A stretch of 64,000 bases of DNA from an uncultured Rhizobium sp. (GCA_945952315.1 CAMFIE010000022.1:1-64000); one strand, 5' to 3'; positions 9,770 through 21,492 are shown, numbered from the stretch's first letter. Notes: generated by a model from the sequence alone, not told the origin. Program-made: numbers and translations.

Positions 9770-12235
9770 ATGGGAAAGGTGCGGCAGGCAGAGCGGCGGT
9801 TTATTCGATTTAACGTGCCGGAAAGGCACGGTTTTCCTGCTATTGCTGACAATGAGAACTTGCCCGGTCTTGGCAGGCCGGGTGAAAGGGCATTGCGGAT
9901 TCGCATTCCCGCGCCTGCACAGGCTGTGGATAAGTCAGCCGCTGTTTTCGCCGGATGGATCGCTGAGGAGGCCGACCATGGCCGCCGTCTGCTGGCTGCC
10001 CCGGTTTTGATCGGCATCGGTTCCGTTTGGTGGTTTTCCAGTCCGTTCGGTCTTTCCGCCTTCGTTATTGCGGCAGTGGTGCTGGCGGCATTCCTGGCCG
10101 CGTTCTGGTTTCGCACCCGGCAGCGGCAGCTGGCGCATGGATTTGCTGCCCTTGCCCTTCTTTGTGTCGGCGCCCTCTTTGCCGCATTCGAGACCGAACG
10201 GGCGGTAACCACTCTGCTTGATATGCCTGTCACAACCATAATCCACGGGCAGGTGGAGGCGGTGGAGGCGGCAGGCGAGGGGCGCTGGCGCTATCTCGTG
10301 ACCCTCACCGCTACGGACAGGCGACAGCTTGCGCTTATGCCGGAACAGGTTTCGCTGCTTGCCCGCAGCCACGGGCAGCCATTGGCGCTTGGCGAGGGGA
10401 TTACTGGCCGGGCACGGCTCTCGCCACCCTCCGGACCAGCACTGTCGGGTCTGAATGATTTCGGCTTTTCGGCCTATTTTTCCGGTATCGGTGCAAATGG
10501 GCACTTTTACGGTGCACCGCAGCGCGAGCACACCGCCGGCGAGCCGGGTCTGTGGCTAAAGGGCAGGCTCTTGATCGCAGATTGGCGTGCCCGGATCGGC
10601 AACCGCATCCGCAACGGGATTGGCGGCGATGCGGGTGCCTTTGCGGCGGCCCTTGTGACCAACGAACAGCGCGCGATTTCCGGCCCGACCATCGAAGCGC
10701 TTCGTCAGTCGGGGCTTGCACATATCATTGCGATTTCGGGCATGAACATGGTGCTCGCCGCAGGCCTGTTCTTTGTCGGTTTGCGCGCGGCGTTCAGCCT
10801 TCTGCCCGAGGTTGCGCAACGGTTTCCGGTGAAGAAATGGGCGGCCGCTGGCGCCATTCTCGGTATCAGCGCCTACTACATGATATCGGGCTTTGCCGTT
10901 TCGGCGGAGCGCGCCTATCTGATGTCGCTGATCATGCTCGCCGCCGTGCTGATCGACCGCCCGGCGATCAGCCTGCGCAATGTTGCACTCTCGGCCATCC
11001 TCATTCTCGCCATTTCGCCATCGCAGATCCTCGGACCCGGCTTTCAGATGTCCTATGCGGGAACGATCGGGCTGGTCGCGGGCTATGAGGTCTGGGCGCG
11101 CTGGCAGAAGAGAGCGTCTTCAAGGCGGGTCTTTCCGCTGCCCGGCTGGCTTGAAACAATCCTTGGCTATGCTGCGGGCGTGGTCATGACCTCGCTGATC
11201 GGTGGCGCTTCGACGCTTTTGTTCTCCGCCGAACATTTTCAGCGCCTGCCCGCCTACGGGCTGGTAGCCAATATCCTTTCCGCCCCGATCCTCTCGTTCG
11301 TCGTGATGCCTGCGGGTATGCTGGCGCTCCTTCTCATGCCTTTCGGGCTGGAATTCGGGCCGCTCAAGGTGATGGGCTATGGCCTCGATCTGGTGATCTC
11401 CATCGGCAAGATGGTCGCGGGCTGGGGAGGGGAGCTTCTGACCGGCCCGCTTTCGCCGGGCGTGACCGGTGCGCTCACACTTTCGCTGCTTCTTCTGGCG
11501 ATCAGCCGCAGCCGGTTGCGACTGGCGGGATTGATCCTCTCCGCCCTCTTCGCCGCCTGCCTGTTTCTGCCCGGCCCCGGCAAGCCAGACCTTGTGATTT
11601 CGGAAGACGGGACACTTGCCGCCTTTGTCGGTCAGAAAAGCCTGTCTCCAAGCAGTGACAGACCATCAACCTTCCTGTTCGATCAATGGCAGCGCGCACT
11701 GGAGCGCCGACAGACTGATCCGCCTCAATATCTCAAGCCAACACGGGATTTGCGTCGTGACAGTGCGGATGACCGCTATCGCCCCTTGAGTGATGACGAG
11801 GAGGTGCGGGAACGGGCCTTCCTGCAAAGCGCGGCGGATGCCATTGCGCCCGGACATTTCGCCTGCAAGCGGCACGACTGGTGTCTCGGCAAACATCGCT
11901 CCGGCAGCCTGATCCTGATCGTGGAGAATGGCATCTATGCCGGGACGGGCTGCGATGTGGCCGATATCGTCGTTTCCCGCACAGGCCCGTCTTTTCAAGC
12001 CTGCCGAAGCGGTGCCCTGCTGATCAGTCGCGAGATGCTGCGCCGCACCGGCGCTCTCGCGCTGACGTTCTCCAACGGACAACGGCTGCCCGAAATCCGT
12101 TCCGCGTTCCATGGCGAAGACCGGCCCTGGACTGCCTTCCGGAACTATGACTGGCGAAGCGACAGCCTGAAATCCGAAATTCCGGTACAGCTTGCGGCGC
12201 TGATCAAGGACTGGCGCCGCAAACCGGATCAGTGA
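9770..12235 (+). CDS. ComEC/Rec2-family multi-pass membrane protein
   Basis: Inner-membrane protein related to the DNA-import channel ComEC. The 821 residues contain an N-terminal membrane pair (about 70-150), a DUF4131-like soluble region, then the competence domain with [11 protein letters not shown] and [15 protein letters not shown] (about residues 290-330) and many hydrophobic segments to about 600. The C-terminal soluble part (about 620-821) lies where ComEC proteins carry a metallo-beta-lactamase domain, but no HxHxDH motif is present, so it is degenerate or unrelated. Whether the cell is competent cannot be told. The start at 9770 is uncertain; the hydrophilic first 65 residues are poorly constrained. 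The stop overlaps the convergent lexA stop. Confidence 0.85.
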   Translation: MGKVRQAERRFIRFNVPERHGFPAIADNENLPGLGRPGERALRIRIPAPAQAVDKSAAVFAGWIAEEADHGRRLLAAPVLIGIGSVWWFSSPFGLSAFVIAAVVLAAFLAAFWFRTRQRQLAHGFAALALLCVGALFAAFETERAVTTLLDMPVTTIIHGQVEAVEAAGEGRWRYLVTLTATDRRQLALMPEQVSLLARSHGQPLALGEGITGRARLSPPSGPALSGLNDFGFSAYFSGIGANGHFYGAPQREHTAGEPGLWLKGRLLIADWRARIGNRIRNGIGGDAGAFAAALVTNEQRAISGPTIEALRQSGLAHIIAISGMNMVLAAGLFFVGLRAAFSLLPEVAQRFPVKKWAAAGAILGISAYYMISGFAVSAERAYLMSLIMLAAVLIDRPAISLRNVALSAILILAISPSQILGPGFQMSYAGTIGLVAGYEVWARWQKRASSRRVFPLPGWLETILGYAAGVVMTSLIGGASTLLFSAEHFQRLPAYGLVANILSAPILSFVVMPAGMLALLLMPFGLEFGPLKVMGYGLDLVISIGKMVAGWGGELLTGPLSPGVTGALTLSLLLLAISRSRLRLAGLILSALFAACLFLPGPGKPDLVISEDGTLAAFVGQKSLSPSSDRPSTFLFDQWQRALERRQTDPPQYLKPTRDLRRDSADDRYRPLSDDEEVRERAFLQSAADAIAPGHFACKRHDWCLGKHRSGSLILIVENGIYAGTGCDVADIVVSRTGPSFQACRSGALLISREMLRRTGALALTFSNGQRLPEIRSAFHGEDRPWTAFRNYDWRSDSLKSEIPVQLAALIKDWRRKPDQ

Positions 12236-12942
12236 TAGCGGCGGATGAGGCCGATCAGCTTGCCCTGAACCTTCACGCGGTCGGCAGCAAAAATGCGGGT
12301 CTCGTAGGCCGGGTTGGCGGCCTCAAGCGCAATGGACGCCCCCTTGCGGCGGAAGCGCTTCAGCGTTGCCTCTTCGTCGTCCACCAGCGCCACGACGATA
12401 TCGCCGGGCGTGGCGCTCGACGTGTTGCGGATGATCACCGTATCGCCGTCGAGAATGCCGGCCTCGATCATCGAATCGCCCTTGACCTCAAGCGCATAAT
12501 GCTCGCCCGTGGTCAGCATCTCGGCGGGCACGGAAATCTCGTGCGTGTTGTTCTGGATCGCCGAAATCGGCACACCGGCGGCGATGCGGCCCATGACCGG
12601 CACCGCGACAGACGTATCATTGGCGGGCTGCGGCTGCGGCTTCGGAGGGGCGACGGGCTGGGGCTTGCCCACGCCTCCCTCGATCACGCTGGGCGAGAAG
12701 CCGCGGCGCGGCAGGCTCGGCGTATAGGCCTCCGGCAGCTTGATCACTTCCAGTGCACGCGCCCGGTTTGGCAGGCGGCGAATGAAGCCGCGCTCTTCCA
12801 GTGCCGTTATCAGCCGGTGGATGCCGGACTTCGACGCCAGATCGAGCGCATCCTTCATCTCGTCGAAGGAGGGCGGAATGCCGGATTCCTTCATCCGCTC
12901 ATGTATGAAGAGCAGCAGCTCCTGTTGTTTGCGCGTCAGCAT
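12229..12942 (-). CDS. lexA: SOS repressor LexA
   Basis: Transcriptional repressor of the SOS regulon that cleaves itself when RecA is activated. It has 237 residues: an N-terminal winged helix (1-65), a proline-rich linker (about 72-110) longer than in E. coli LexA, and a C-terminal S24 peptidase domain. The autocleavage bond is Ala122-Gly123 in MGRIAAGVP, the nucleophile is Ser157 in [10 protein letters not shown] and the general base is Lys195 in EATLKRF. A perfect LexA box lies in its own promoter (12991-13005), so it is autoregulated. The last 7 bases overlap the end of the convergent ComEC-family gene. Confidence 0.97.
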   Translation of the reverse strand: MLTRKQQELLLFIHERMKESGIPPSFDEMKDALDLASKSGIHRLITALEERGFIRRLPNRARALEVIKLPEAYTPSLPRRGFSPSVIEGGVGKPQPVAPPKPQPQPANDTSVAVPVMGRIAAGVPISAIQNNTHEISVPAEMLTTGEHYALEVKGDSMIEAGILDGDTVIIRNTSSATPGDIVVALVDDEEATLKRFRRKGASIALEAANPAYETRIFAADRVKVQGKLIGLIRRYH

Positions 12943-12990
12943 TTTCCAAGCCCCCAGAATCGTGAAACAAATCCAGAACGGACACTATAT

Positions 12991-13005
12991 GTTCCAGTTG
13001 TGTTC
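12991..13005 (-). promoter_or_regulatory. LexA box in the lexA promoter
   Basis: GTTC-N7-GTTC (GTTC at 12991-12994 and 13002-13005), the direct-repeat operator known for alphaproteobacterial LexA. On the minus strand it lies between a plausible -35 (CTTGCG, complement of 13006-13011) and -10 (TATAGT, complement of 12984-12989; 16-base spacer), so bound LexA would block RNA polymerase. It is about 50 bases upstream of the lexA atg. The gene on the other side, at 13174, begins 168 bases away. Confidence 0.93.
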
Positions 13006-13173
13006 CGCAAGTCCATAAAAACTGGTTAATGAAGCATTGATTAAATCGATTGAAGTGTGAAAAAGATTAGCCTTGCGATCACGATTCCGCGCGCTGACAC
13101 CGCGATGGACGGTTGAAACCGCGCGCCAAAAGCGGCAGAGGTAATTCGCAATCGCAACGGAGAAGCTTTTTCC

Positions 13174-14046
13174 ATGTCTCATCCCCGTGCTCTCGATCAT
13201 CTGGTTCTGCCTGTCAGATCGCTGGAGGCGGCGCGGGCCGATTATGAGCGGCTGGGCTTTCTGGTGGCACCCGAAGCCCGCCACCCTTTCGGCACCTCGA
13301 ATGCCTGCGTGTTTCTGGCGGATGGCACCTATCTGGAGCCGCTCGCCGTCTACAGCCGCGAAATGGCGCTGGAGGCCGAAAGGGCCGGCAATGTGTTCGT
13401 CGCCCGCGATCAGGCTTTCCGCTTCCGCGTGGGTGAGGCGGGGCTTTCCGCAATCGGGATGAAAAGCGCCAATGCGGCAGAAGATGATGCCGCCTATCGC
13501 CGTCAGGGCCTTTCCGGCGGGCCTATCCTGTCTTTCGCCCGCAAGGTGAAGCAGAAGGACGGCTCCGAGACGGAGGCCGCCTTTCATCTTGCCTTCGCGG
13601 CAGACCTGCGGTCTCCGGACTTTTTCGCGTTTAACTGCGAGCGGGTTAATGCCGCCCCTTTCCCCCCGGCTCCGGACCATGCCAATGGCGTGACCGGCCT
13701 GAAGGCCGTGGTGCTTTCGGAAGAAAATCCCTCGGATTTCCAGTATTTTCTGGAGGCGGTTCTCGGTCAGCGGGATGGCCGGGCGCATTCCTTCGGGCTC
13801 ACCTTCGAGGCCGCCAATATGGTGGTCGAGGTGCTGACACCTGCGGGCCTCGTCGCGCTTCATGACGTGATCAATCCCCGTTCCGGGCGCGGTCTTCTGG
13901 GCGAGGGCCTGATTTTCCGCGTCCGCAATTTAGCCGAGACGGAAAAATGCCTCAAAGACCGGCAGGTTTCCTTTGTCCGGAACAATGGACGGCTCGTGAC
14001 CCGACCGGCGGAAGCCGGGCGGCTGTTTTTTGCATTCGAGGAATAG
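13174..14046 (+). CDS. VOC / glyoxalase-like domain protein
   Basis: Cytoplasmic protein of 290 residues with two vicinal-oxygen-chelate-type halves: the N-terminal half opens RALDHLVLPVRSLEAA and GFLVAPEARHPFGTSNACVF, and the second half contains VTGLKAVVLSEENP. The pattern resembles the Glyoxalase_3 (lactoylglutathione-lyase-like) family; no substrate can be assigned. It lies 9 bases upstream of kdsA and is probably co-transcribed. A comparable VOC gene next to kdsA is, from memory, usual in rhizobia. Confidence 0.8.
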   Translation: MSHPRALDHLVLPVRSLEAARADYERLGFLVAPEARHPFGTSNACVFLADGTYLEPLAVYSREMALEAERAGNVFVARDQAFRFRVGEAGLSAIGMKSANAAEDDAAYRRQGLSGGPILSFARKVKQKDGSETEAAFHLAFAADLRSPDFFAFNCERVNAAPFPPAPDHANGVTGLKAVVLSEENPSDFQYFLEAVLGQRDGRAHSFGLTFEAANMVVEVLTPAGLVALHDVINPRSGRGLLGEGLIFRVRNLAETEKCLKDRQVSFVRNNGRLVTRPAEAGRLFFAFEE

Positions 14047-14055
14047 GAGAGGTTC

Positions 14056-14898
14056 ATGGTGACGACCCATGAGACCGTGACGGTCGGCGAGGGCGCCGGT
14101 CAGGTGAGGTTTTCCAACAAGGGCAAGATCGCGCTGATTGCCGGTCCGTGCCAGATGGAAAGCCGTGACCATGCCTTCATGATGGCGGGCAGGCTTGCGG
14201 AAATCTGCAAGGCTGCGGGCATCGGCCTTGTCTACAAGTCCTCGTTTGACAAGGCGAACCGCACCTCGCTGAATGCGGATCGTGGCATCGGGCTGGAAAA
14301 GGCCATGGAGGTCTTTGCCGACCTGAAGAAGGAATACGGCTTTCCGGTGATCACCGATGTGCATACGGAAGAGCATTGCGCGCTGGTGTCTCCGGTCTGT
14401 GACATGCTGCAGATCCCGGCTTTCCTCTGCCGCCAGACGGACCTTCTGGTTGCGGCAGCGAAGACCGGTCGGGCGATCAATGTGAAGAAGGGGCAGTTTC
14501 TCGCGCCCTGGGACATGAAGAATGTGCTGAACAAGCTCAATGCCAGCGGCAATGCGGCTGTGCTTCTGTGCGAGCGCGGCGCGTCCTTCGGCTATAACAC
14601 GCTCGTCTCCGACATGCGCTCGCTGCCGATCATGGCGGCCACCGGCGCGCCGGTTATTTTCGATGCCACCCATTCTGTGCAGCAGCCGGGCGGGCAGGGC
14701 GGTTCTTCCGGCGGGCAGCGCGAATTCGTGGAAACGCTGGCGCGCGCCGCCGTCGCCGTCGGTGTTGCCGGGCTGTTCATCGAAACCCATCAGGACCCCG
14801 ACCACGCCCCTTCCGACGGGCCGAACATGGTGCCGATTTCCGAAATGCCGCGCCTCATCGACAAGCTTCTGGCTTTCGATGCGATCGCGAAATCCTGA
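14056..14898 (+). CDS. kdsA: Kdo-8-phosphate synthase KdsA, metal-dependent type
   Basis: Condenses phosphoenolpyruvate with arabinose-5-phosphate to Kdo-8-phosphate, the precursor of the Kdo that joins lipid A to core LPS. It has 280 residues in a TIM barrel. The N-terminal motif is [12 protein letters not shown]: the cysteine where the E. coli enzyme has asparagine marks the class II, metal-requiring form. [10 protein letters not shown]-like ([12 protein letters not shown]) and [15 protein letters not shown] motifs are also present. The PEP substrate is produced by the next gene, eno, 39 bases downstream. Confidence 0.96.
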   Translation: MVTTHETVTVGEGAGQVRFSNKGKIALIAGPCQMESRDHAFMMAGRLAEICKAAGIGLVYKSSFDKANRTSLNADRGIGLEKAMEVFADLKKEYGFPVITDVHTEEHCALVSPVCDMLQIPAFLCRQTDLLVAAAKTGRAINVKKGQFLAPWDMKNVLNKLNASGNAAVLLCERGASFGYNTLVSDMRSLPIMAATGAPVIFDATHSVQQPGGQGGSSGGQREFVETLARAAVAVGVAGLFIETHQDPDHAPSDGPNMVPISEMPRLIDKLLAFDAIAKS

Positions 14899-16212
<1,314 letters not shown>

Positions 16213-16261
16213 AGCCAAGCACGCCTGATATCCTGCCGGTTTCTCCGGCGGGTCTTCCTTC

Positions 16262-16293
16262 ATCCCCGGGGATTTGGTTCTCCGGGGATTTTT
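16262..16293 (+). terminator. Terminator of eno
   Basis: An 8-bp stem ATCCCCGG (16262-16269) pairs with CCGGGGAT (16282-16289) and runs into a T-rich tail. A smaller GC-rich hairpin precedes it (arms 16232-16239 and 16245-16252). Together they end the VOC-kdsA-eno transcript. Confidence 0.8.
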
Positions 16294-16407
16294 ATTGCCT
16301 GAAGAAGCGGGCAGGGCGCTTGCGGCCTCAAGGATATGGGAAAACCTTCCCGCGTCTCACGCAACCGGGTTTTGCGACGGACATGGACTTGTGAAAAAGT
16401 CCGGAAA

Positions 16408-16461
16408 GGGGCACGTCCCGTGCCTGTAATGAGTATAGGTAAGTGACACGAGACGTGCCCC
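16408..16461. repeat. Long inverted repeat / hairpin
   Basis: GGGGCACGTC at 16408-16417 is matched by GACGTGCCCC at 16452-16461. The stem extends to 15 positions with one mismatch, enclosing a 24-base loop. There is no T-run, so it is not a simple terminator. A smaller hairpin (GGACTT / AAGTCC, 16385-16402) lies directly beside it. It may be the end of a repeat element or a small RNA. Confidence 0.6.
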
Positions 16462-16904
16462 AATTCGATGTCTTTGCGGGTGAATTTCGGACGCTTCGTT
16501 TCCTGCCGTGTGCGAACTGGCGCGCCGCGCCGACGGCACAGTCCTTCTTCACGCATGGAATTCGCGGAACACGCCGCCCGAAGGCGATGGGCCGTCCCTT
16601 CCTCGTCAGGCCTGGATGACGCAAACACACCTGCCATCCCTGCTGCGAAAGAACCATCCTCATGCACACCCGCCTGCCTTGCTTCGCTGCGTCGTCACCC
16701 GGCAGGCACCGGCTCCACCGGGCCTTGCTCGCAGGGGCAGGGCGTATCCGAAGTGGAACGCTCTGACCATAGACCTAAATAAGGGATATGTAAAGAGGGG
16801 TGAGGAATATTTTCATATTTTCAGCGAGTTGTTGCGTAAGAAATTGCGCCATAAAGAATGTTCTGATTGAGCTTTTCCTTCTTTTTGCGCCGTGCTAACC
16901 TCTG

Positions 16905-17083
16905 CTTCAGGATGCTGGTGAAAAACGGCATCCGGGGGCTTAGAAAACCCCTTCAGTGAAGTGGCTGTGCCTTGATTGGTGCGTCCCGAACCCTATAGCT
17001 TCCAGGTCATTGCGGCCGGGAGGCCTCGGTTATGTCCAGAACTTCGGTTTAAAAGCCGGGGCGGCCGTTCACTGACGGTTTTT
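16905..17083 (+). ncRNA. Possible structured small RNA (unassigned)
   Basis: Within a non-coding gap several hairpins lie in series: GGATGC/GCATCC (16910-16915 with 16928-16933), a GGGG/CCCC stem-loop (16935-16951), a GGCC-GGGA-GGCC hairpin near 17014-17025, and finally GCCGT/ACGG followed by five Ts (17064-17083), like a rho-independent end. I could not match it to tmRNA, 6S, SRP RNA, RNase P or a riboswitch I know. The boundaries are guesses and no promoter was confidently found. Confidence 0.3.
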
Positions 17084-17151
17084 CTAACTCCCGGTCACCA
17101 GGGCACCTGTCTGCCCCGGTGGCCTTTCCAACCGGAAGGGGAGAGGGCTGC

Positions 17152-17400
17152 ATGAGTGCATTTGCCGATATGTATATCGCATCACCGGACTGGATAAAAA
17201 TCCTCTGGATCAGCCTGCCCTGCGTGACCCTTTATGCGACGGCCCGGCTGTTCAGCCGCGGAAAAAAGACGGCACAGCGCCAGCAGCACTACACGCCACC
17301 GGTCATCACCACATCCCGAGACCCGGATTTCGACCAGATCGCAATGGAGGGCGAAGCGCTCAAACAGGCCTTTGTCAAACAATTGCGGGATGAAGGCTAA
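17152..17400 (+). CDS. Small hypothetical membrane-anchored protein
   Basis: An 82-residue protein of no family I recognise. The atg at 17152 follows a good purine-rich ribosome-binding site (GGAAGGGGAGAGGG). One hydrophobic segment (about residues 12-31, IKILWISLPCVTLYATARLF) is followed by a basic stretch and a hydrophilic C-terminus rich in Gln, Asp and Glu, so it is probably a single-pass inner-membrane protein. A start 11 codons upstream is possible but lacks the ribosome-binding site. It converges with the gene at 17418 across 17 bases. Confidence 0.6.
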   Translation: MSAFADMYIASPDWIKILWISLPCVTLYATARLFSRGKKTAQRQQHYTPPVITTSRDPDFDQIAMEGEALKQAFVKQLRDEG

Positions 17401-17417
17401 CGGTCAAACGGTTCCCG

Positions 17418-18056
17418 TCACGCCTTTGCTTCGCGCAGCTTTGCGTGGGCGATGCGGGCCACAAAGAGGCTGATGTAGGCGGTTGCGACAAGCAGAAGGC
17501 ACAGCAGAAACAACGGAACCTGCGGCGGCTGGCTCACGAGTTTCAACATGTTCACCAGCAAAAAGATCAGCGACAGCGCTGTTCCGCCGTAACCGACCAG
17601 TGCGGCAGACCTGTAAAAGCGGCGAACCGCCCCGCTGACAGACGCACCTATGATCTTTTCAAGGACAATCGTCCGTTCCAGCATGGCGCTGCTGCCTGCA
17701 AGCCGCCCTGATTCCTTCAAGGCGTTCATTTTGCGGGAGTATCGTCTCTGCAGCGGCAGATTGATTGCGCACAACAGGACGAATGGCGTGGCAACGACGA
17801 CCGGGCCGAAGTGATTGATATATGCCAGAAGCATGAGCAGCAGTGTGACAATGCCGATCGGAATCCAGACTCTATAAAAGCTCTTGCGCATGCTCGCCAT
17901 TTTTTGCGCATTTTCGGCTGGAATGACCCAGATCTGCCGATCCACCTGAACCATCTTGAAATTTTCATCCGGAAGCGAAACGACGGTAAAGCCCTGAAGG
18001 GCGGGTACATCCGGCAATGCTTCACCTGAATATGGATTGATCAGACTGCCCATCAA
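17418..18056 (-). CDS. Hypothetical four-segment membrane protein
   Basis: A 212-residue protein I do not recognise. The N-terminal 55 residues are soluble. Two hydrophobic segments (about 68-82 and 86-102) follow, then a basic connecting region with a possible helical hairpin, then two further segments near residues 150-170 and 178-200. The N-terminus NPYSGEALPDVPALQGFTVVSLPDE looks globular. It stands alone between a small hypothetical gene and ftsB, in a stretch that separates the usually close eno and ftsB. The second Met (18053) is an equally likely start. Confidence 0.55.
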   Translation of the reverse strand: MMGSLINPYSGEALPDVPALQGFTVVSLPDENFKMVQVDRQIWVIPAENAQKMASMRKSFYRVWIPIGIVTLLLMLLAYINHFGPVVVATPFVLLCAINLPLQRRYSRKMNALKESGRLAGSSAMLERTIVLEKIIGASVSGAVRRFYRSAALVGYGGTALSLIFLLVNMLKLVSQPPQVPLFLLCLLLVATAYISLFVARIAHAKLREAKA

Positions 18057-18265
18057 AAAATACCTTGTCGCTCCGGGAATGAAGCTCCGTTGTATTTTTG
18101 CGGGTCTCTACAAGGCGTAAATTCCCGCTTCGCATCGCGCAAAGCAGATCGTTTCCGCACACATTCATAGAGAACCTGATGCCCAATCGTGGCCTATGGT
18201 CAACGCTCGGTTAAGGACTCTGCGCTAATTTGAGGTTCTGTTATCGAGTTTCGGGTTTCGTGCGT

Positions 18266-18586
18266 ATGTGGACCAAGCATCATAAAGAGCGCAAGCTGGG
18301 GCGTTTTGTGCTCCCGCTCATTACGGTCGCCTTCCTTTCCTATTTCGGCTATCATTCCATCCACGGCGATTTCGGTCTCATCGCCACGGAGGAGTTCGAA
18401 CGCCAGCGGGTGGAGCGCTTGGCGGAGCTGAAAGACCTGACCGACAAGCGAAAGGCCCTGGAGCTGCAGGTGAGTCTGCTCAGCGATGGCTCCATGGAAA
18501 AGGATATCCTGGACGAGAAGGCGCGTTACGAGCTTAACGTTTCGCGGGCGGACGAGATCGTCATTTTCAACACCTATTTCAATTAA
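18266..18586 (+). CDS. ftsB: FtsB/DivIC-type septum formation initiator
   Basis: Bitopic division protein; the family forms the FtsQLB complex that regulates septal peptidoglycan synthesis. It has 106 residues from the atg at 18266 (MWTKHHKERKLGRF). A basic cytoplasmic tail is followed by one membrane helix (about 13-30), a coiled coil with heptad-like Leu/Val (about 40-75) and a conserved end with EKARYELN. A ttg at 18230 would give a 12-residue extension but fits the family less well. In rhizobia this gene sits between eno and pdhA, as it broadly does here. Confidence 0.88.
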   Translation: MWTKHHKERKLGRFVLPLITVAFLSYFGYHSIHGDFGLIATEEFERQRVERLAELKDLTDKRKALELQVSLLSDGSMEKDILDEKARYELNVSRADEIVIFNTYFN

Positions 18587-18603
18587 CCTGAATTAGGTTA
18601 ATT
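18581..18603 (+). terminator. AT-rich hairpin after ftsB
   Basis: AATTAACCT (18581-18589) pairs perfectly with AGGTTAATT (18595-18603) around a 5-base loop, and the ftsB stop codon lies within the first arm. The stem is AT-rich and followed by TGATTTATTG rather than a pure T-run, so termination may be partial, or the palindrome may be a protein-binding site upstream of pdhA. Confidence 0.4.
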
Positions 18604-18732
18604 TGATTTATTGCAGTATTTACAATGATTTAATCAGAATAGAAGGCATGCATTTATAGCATTGCTGTAAACCGGATTCTCTCCTAAGCTACACTCGATC
18701 TCATTGCATCGAGGAAACCGAGGAGGATCCTT

Positions 18733-19782
18733 ATGGCGACGCGCAAATCCGCGCCTCAGGCAGCCGCACGCAAGCCGGCTGCCAAATCCGGGAAGAAAGA
18801 TTTCAACGGCGGCACGTTTCTGGACTTCGACAAGGAGACGGAACTGAAGGCCTATCGCGAGATGATGCTCATCCGCCGATTCGAGGAAAAGGCCGGCCAG
18901 CTTTACGGCATGGGTTTCATCGGCGGTTTCTGTCATCTCTATATCGGTCAGGAAGCGGTCGTCGTCGGCATGCAGATGGCGCTGAAGGAAGGTGATCAGG
19001 TCATCACCGGCTATCGCGACCACGGCCACATGCTGGCCTGCGGCATGAGTGCGCGCGGCGTGATGGCGGAACTGACCGGGCGTCGCGGCGGTCTTTCCAA
19101 GGGCAAGGGCGGCTCCATGCACATGTTCTCCAAGGAAAAGAATTTCTATGGTGGCCATGGCATCGTGGGCGCGCAGGTCTCGCTCGGCACCGGGCTTGCC
19201 TTTGCCAACCATTACCGTGGCAATGACAATGTCAGCGTCTCCTATTTCGGTGACGGCGCGGCAAACCAGGGCCAGGTCTACGAAAGCTTCAACATGGCAG
19301 CACTGTGGAAGCTGCCTGCGATCTACGTGATCGAAAACAACCGCTACGCCATGGGCACCGCCGTTTCGCGCGCCTCGGCACAGACGGACTTTTCCATGCG
19401 CGGCGCTTCCTTCGGCATTCCGGGCTATCAGGTGGATGGCATGGATGTGCGCGCGGTTGCCGCCGCCGCCGAAGAGGCCGTTGCCCACTGCCGCTCCGGC
19501 AAGGGCCCGCTGATCCTCGAAATGCTCACCTACCGCTATCGCGGCCATTCCATGTCGGACCCGGCGAAGTATCGCTCCAAGGACGAAGTGCAGAAGATGC
19601 GCTCCGAGCACGACCCCATCGAGCAGGTGCGGGCGCGGCTTCTGGAAAAGGGCTGGGCAAGCGAGGAAGAGCTGCGTGCCATCGACAAGGATGTCCGTGA
19701 CATCGTCGCCGACAGCGCGGAATTCGCCCAGAGTGATCCGGAACCGGATGTCTCCGAACTTTACACCGACATTCTGCTTTGA
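18733..19782 (+). CDS. pdhA: Pyruvate dehydrogenase E1 component, alpha subunit
   Basis: Thiamine-diphosphate-binding half of the heterotetrameric E1, which decarboxylates pyruvate and passes the acetyl group to E2. It has 349 residues, with an Ala/Lys-rich N-terminal 20 residues. The ThDP motif begins GDGAANQGQVYES and ends ENNRYAMG, and the YRYRGHSMSDP segment is conserved. A GAGGAGG ribosome-binding site precedes the atg. It starts the pdhA-pdhB-pdhC cluster, which with lpd and lipA makes a complete PDH module. Confidence 0.97.
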   Translation: MATRKSAPQAAARKPAAKSGKKDFNGGTFLDFDKETELKAYREMMLIRRFEEKAGQLYGMGFIGGFCHLYIGQEAVVVGMQMALKEGDQVITGYRDHGHMLACGMSARGVMAELTGRRGGLSKGKGGSMHMFSKEKNFYGGHGIVGAQVSLGTGLAFANHYRGNDNVSVSYFGDGAANQGQVYESFNMAALWKLPAIYVIENNRYAMGTAVSRASAQTDFSMRGASFGIPGYQVDGMDVRAVAAAAEEAVAHCRSGKGPLILEMLTYRYRGHSMSDPAKYRSKDEVQKMRSEHDPIEQVRARLLEKGWASEEELRAIDKDVRDIVADSAEFAQSDPEPDVSELYTDILL

Positions 19783-19797
19783 TCCGGGGGGAAGACC

Positions 19798-21180
<1,383 letters not shown>

Positions 21181-21192
21181 GGGGAGGGAAGC

Positions 21193-21492
21193 ATGGCATC
21201 CATGAGACAACTACGACGGATTTCTTGGAGCGTGTTTTGGATGAATACGCTTCTCGGTATCTTGTTTGGAGCATTGATCGGTGCAGTTTTCGGGTTTGTG
21301 GCTGGAATTGCCACAGGTGCTCTGCAGATTCCGATGGAAACAGCGGCAAACATACATACTATAGCTGGCGCAATCGGAGGGTTGATAGGCTCTTACATAG
21401 CTCTAAACTTCGTGCTTTCCTTTGTCATTGGAAAAAATATTGGCGGGAAACGCATTGAGCTAGTAGAATCAGAACCTGTTGGGAGAATGTAA
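21193..21492 (+). CDS. Small hypothetical membrane protein inside the pdh cluster
   Basis: A 99-residue protein between pdhB and pdhC, of no family I recognise. It has a GGGGAGGGAAG ribosome-binding site, a basic N-terminus and two hydrophobic segments (about 17-38 and 58-80) rich in glycine in GxxxG-like spacing ([16 protein letters not shown]), as in glycine-zipper or channel-like peptides. Its base composition is visibly more AT-rich than its neighbours, and codons rare here (ata, cta, agg) are used. It ends 2 bases before the pdhC atg, so translation may be coupled. This looks like a later acquisition that kept the operon intact. Confidence 0.65.
   Translation: MASMRQLRRISWSVFWMNTLLGILFGALIGAVFGFVAGIATGALQIPMETAANIHTIAGAIGGLIGSYIALNFVLSFVIGKNIGGKRIELVESEPVGRM

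Larger units (their letters stand above)
16294..17151. other. Non-coding stretch between eno and the next small gene
   Basis: About 860 bases without a recognisable protein. From left to right it holds a 6-bp hairpin (16385-16402), a long 15-bp inverted repeat (16408-16461), GC-rich sequence to about 16770 whose open frames match no family I know, an AT-rich stretch (about 16775-16870), and a cluster of small hairpins ending in a terminator-like structure (about 16905-17083). The mixture of base composition suggests an insertion-prone region. Confidence 0.5.

Noticed and set aside
16260-16782. Overlapping open frames on both strands downstream of eno
   Set aside because: They overlap terminators and the long hairpin, have low-complexity Arg/Pro-rich translations, and match no family; treated as non-coding or possible repeat.
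16862-17151. Riboswitch, tmRNA, 6S or SRP RNA identity for the structured region
   Set aside because: None of the signature sequences of these RNAs (for example the SAM-II core, tmRNA tag region or SRP tetraloop) could be found, so it is left as an unassigned candidate.
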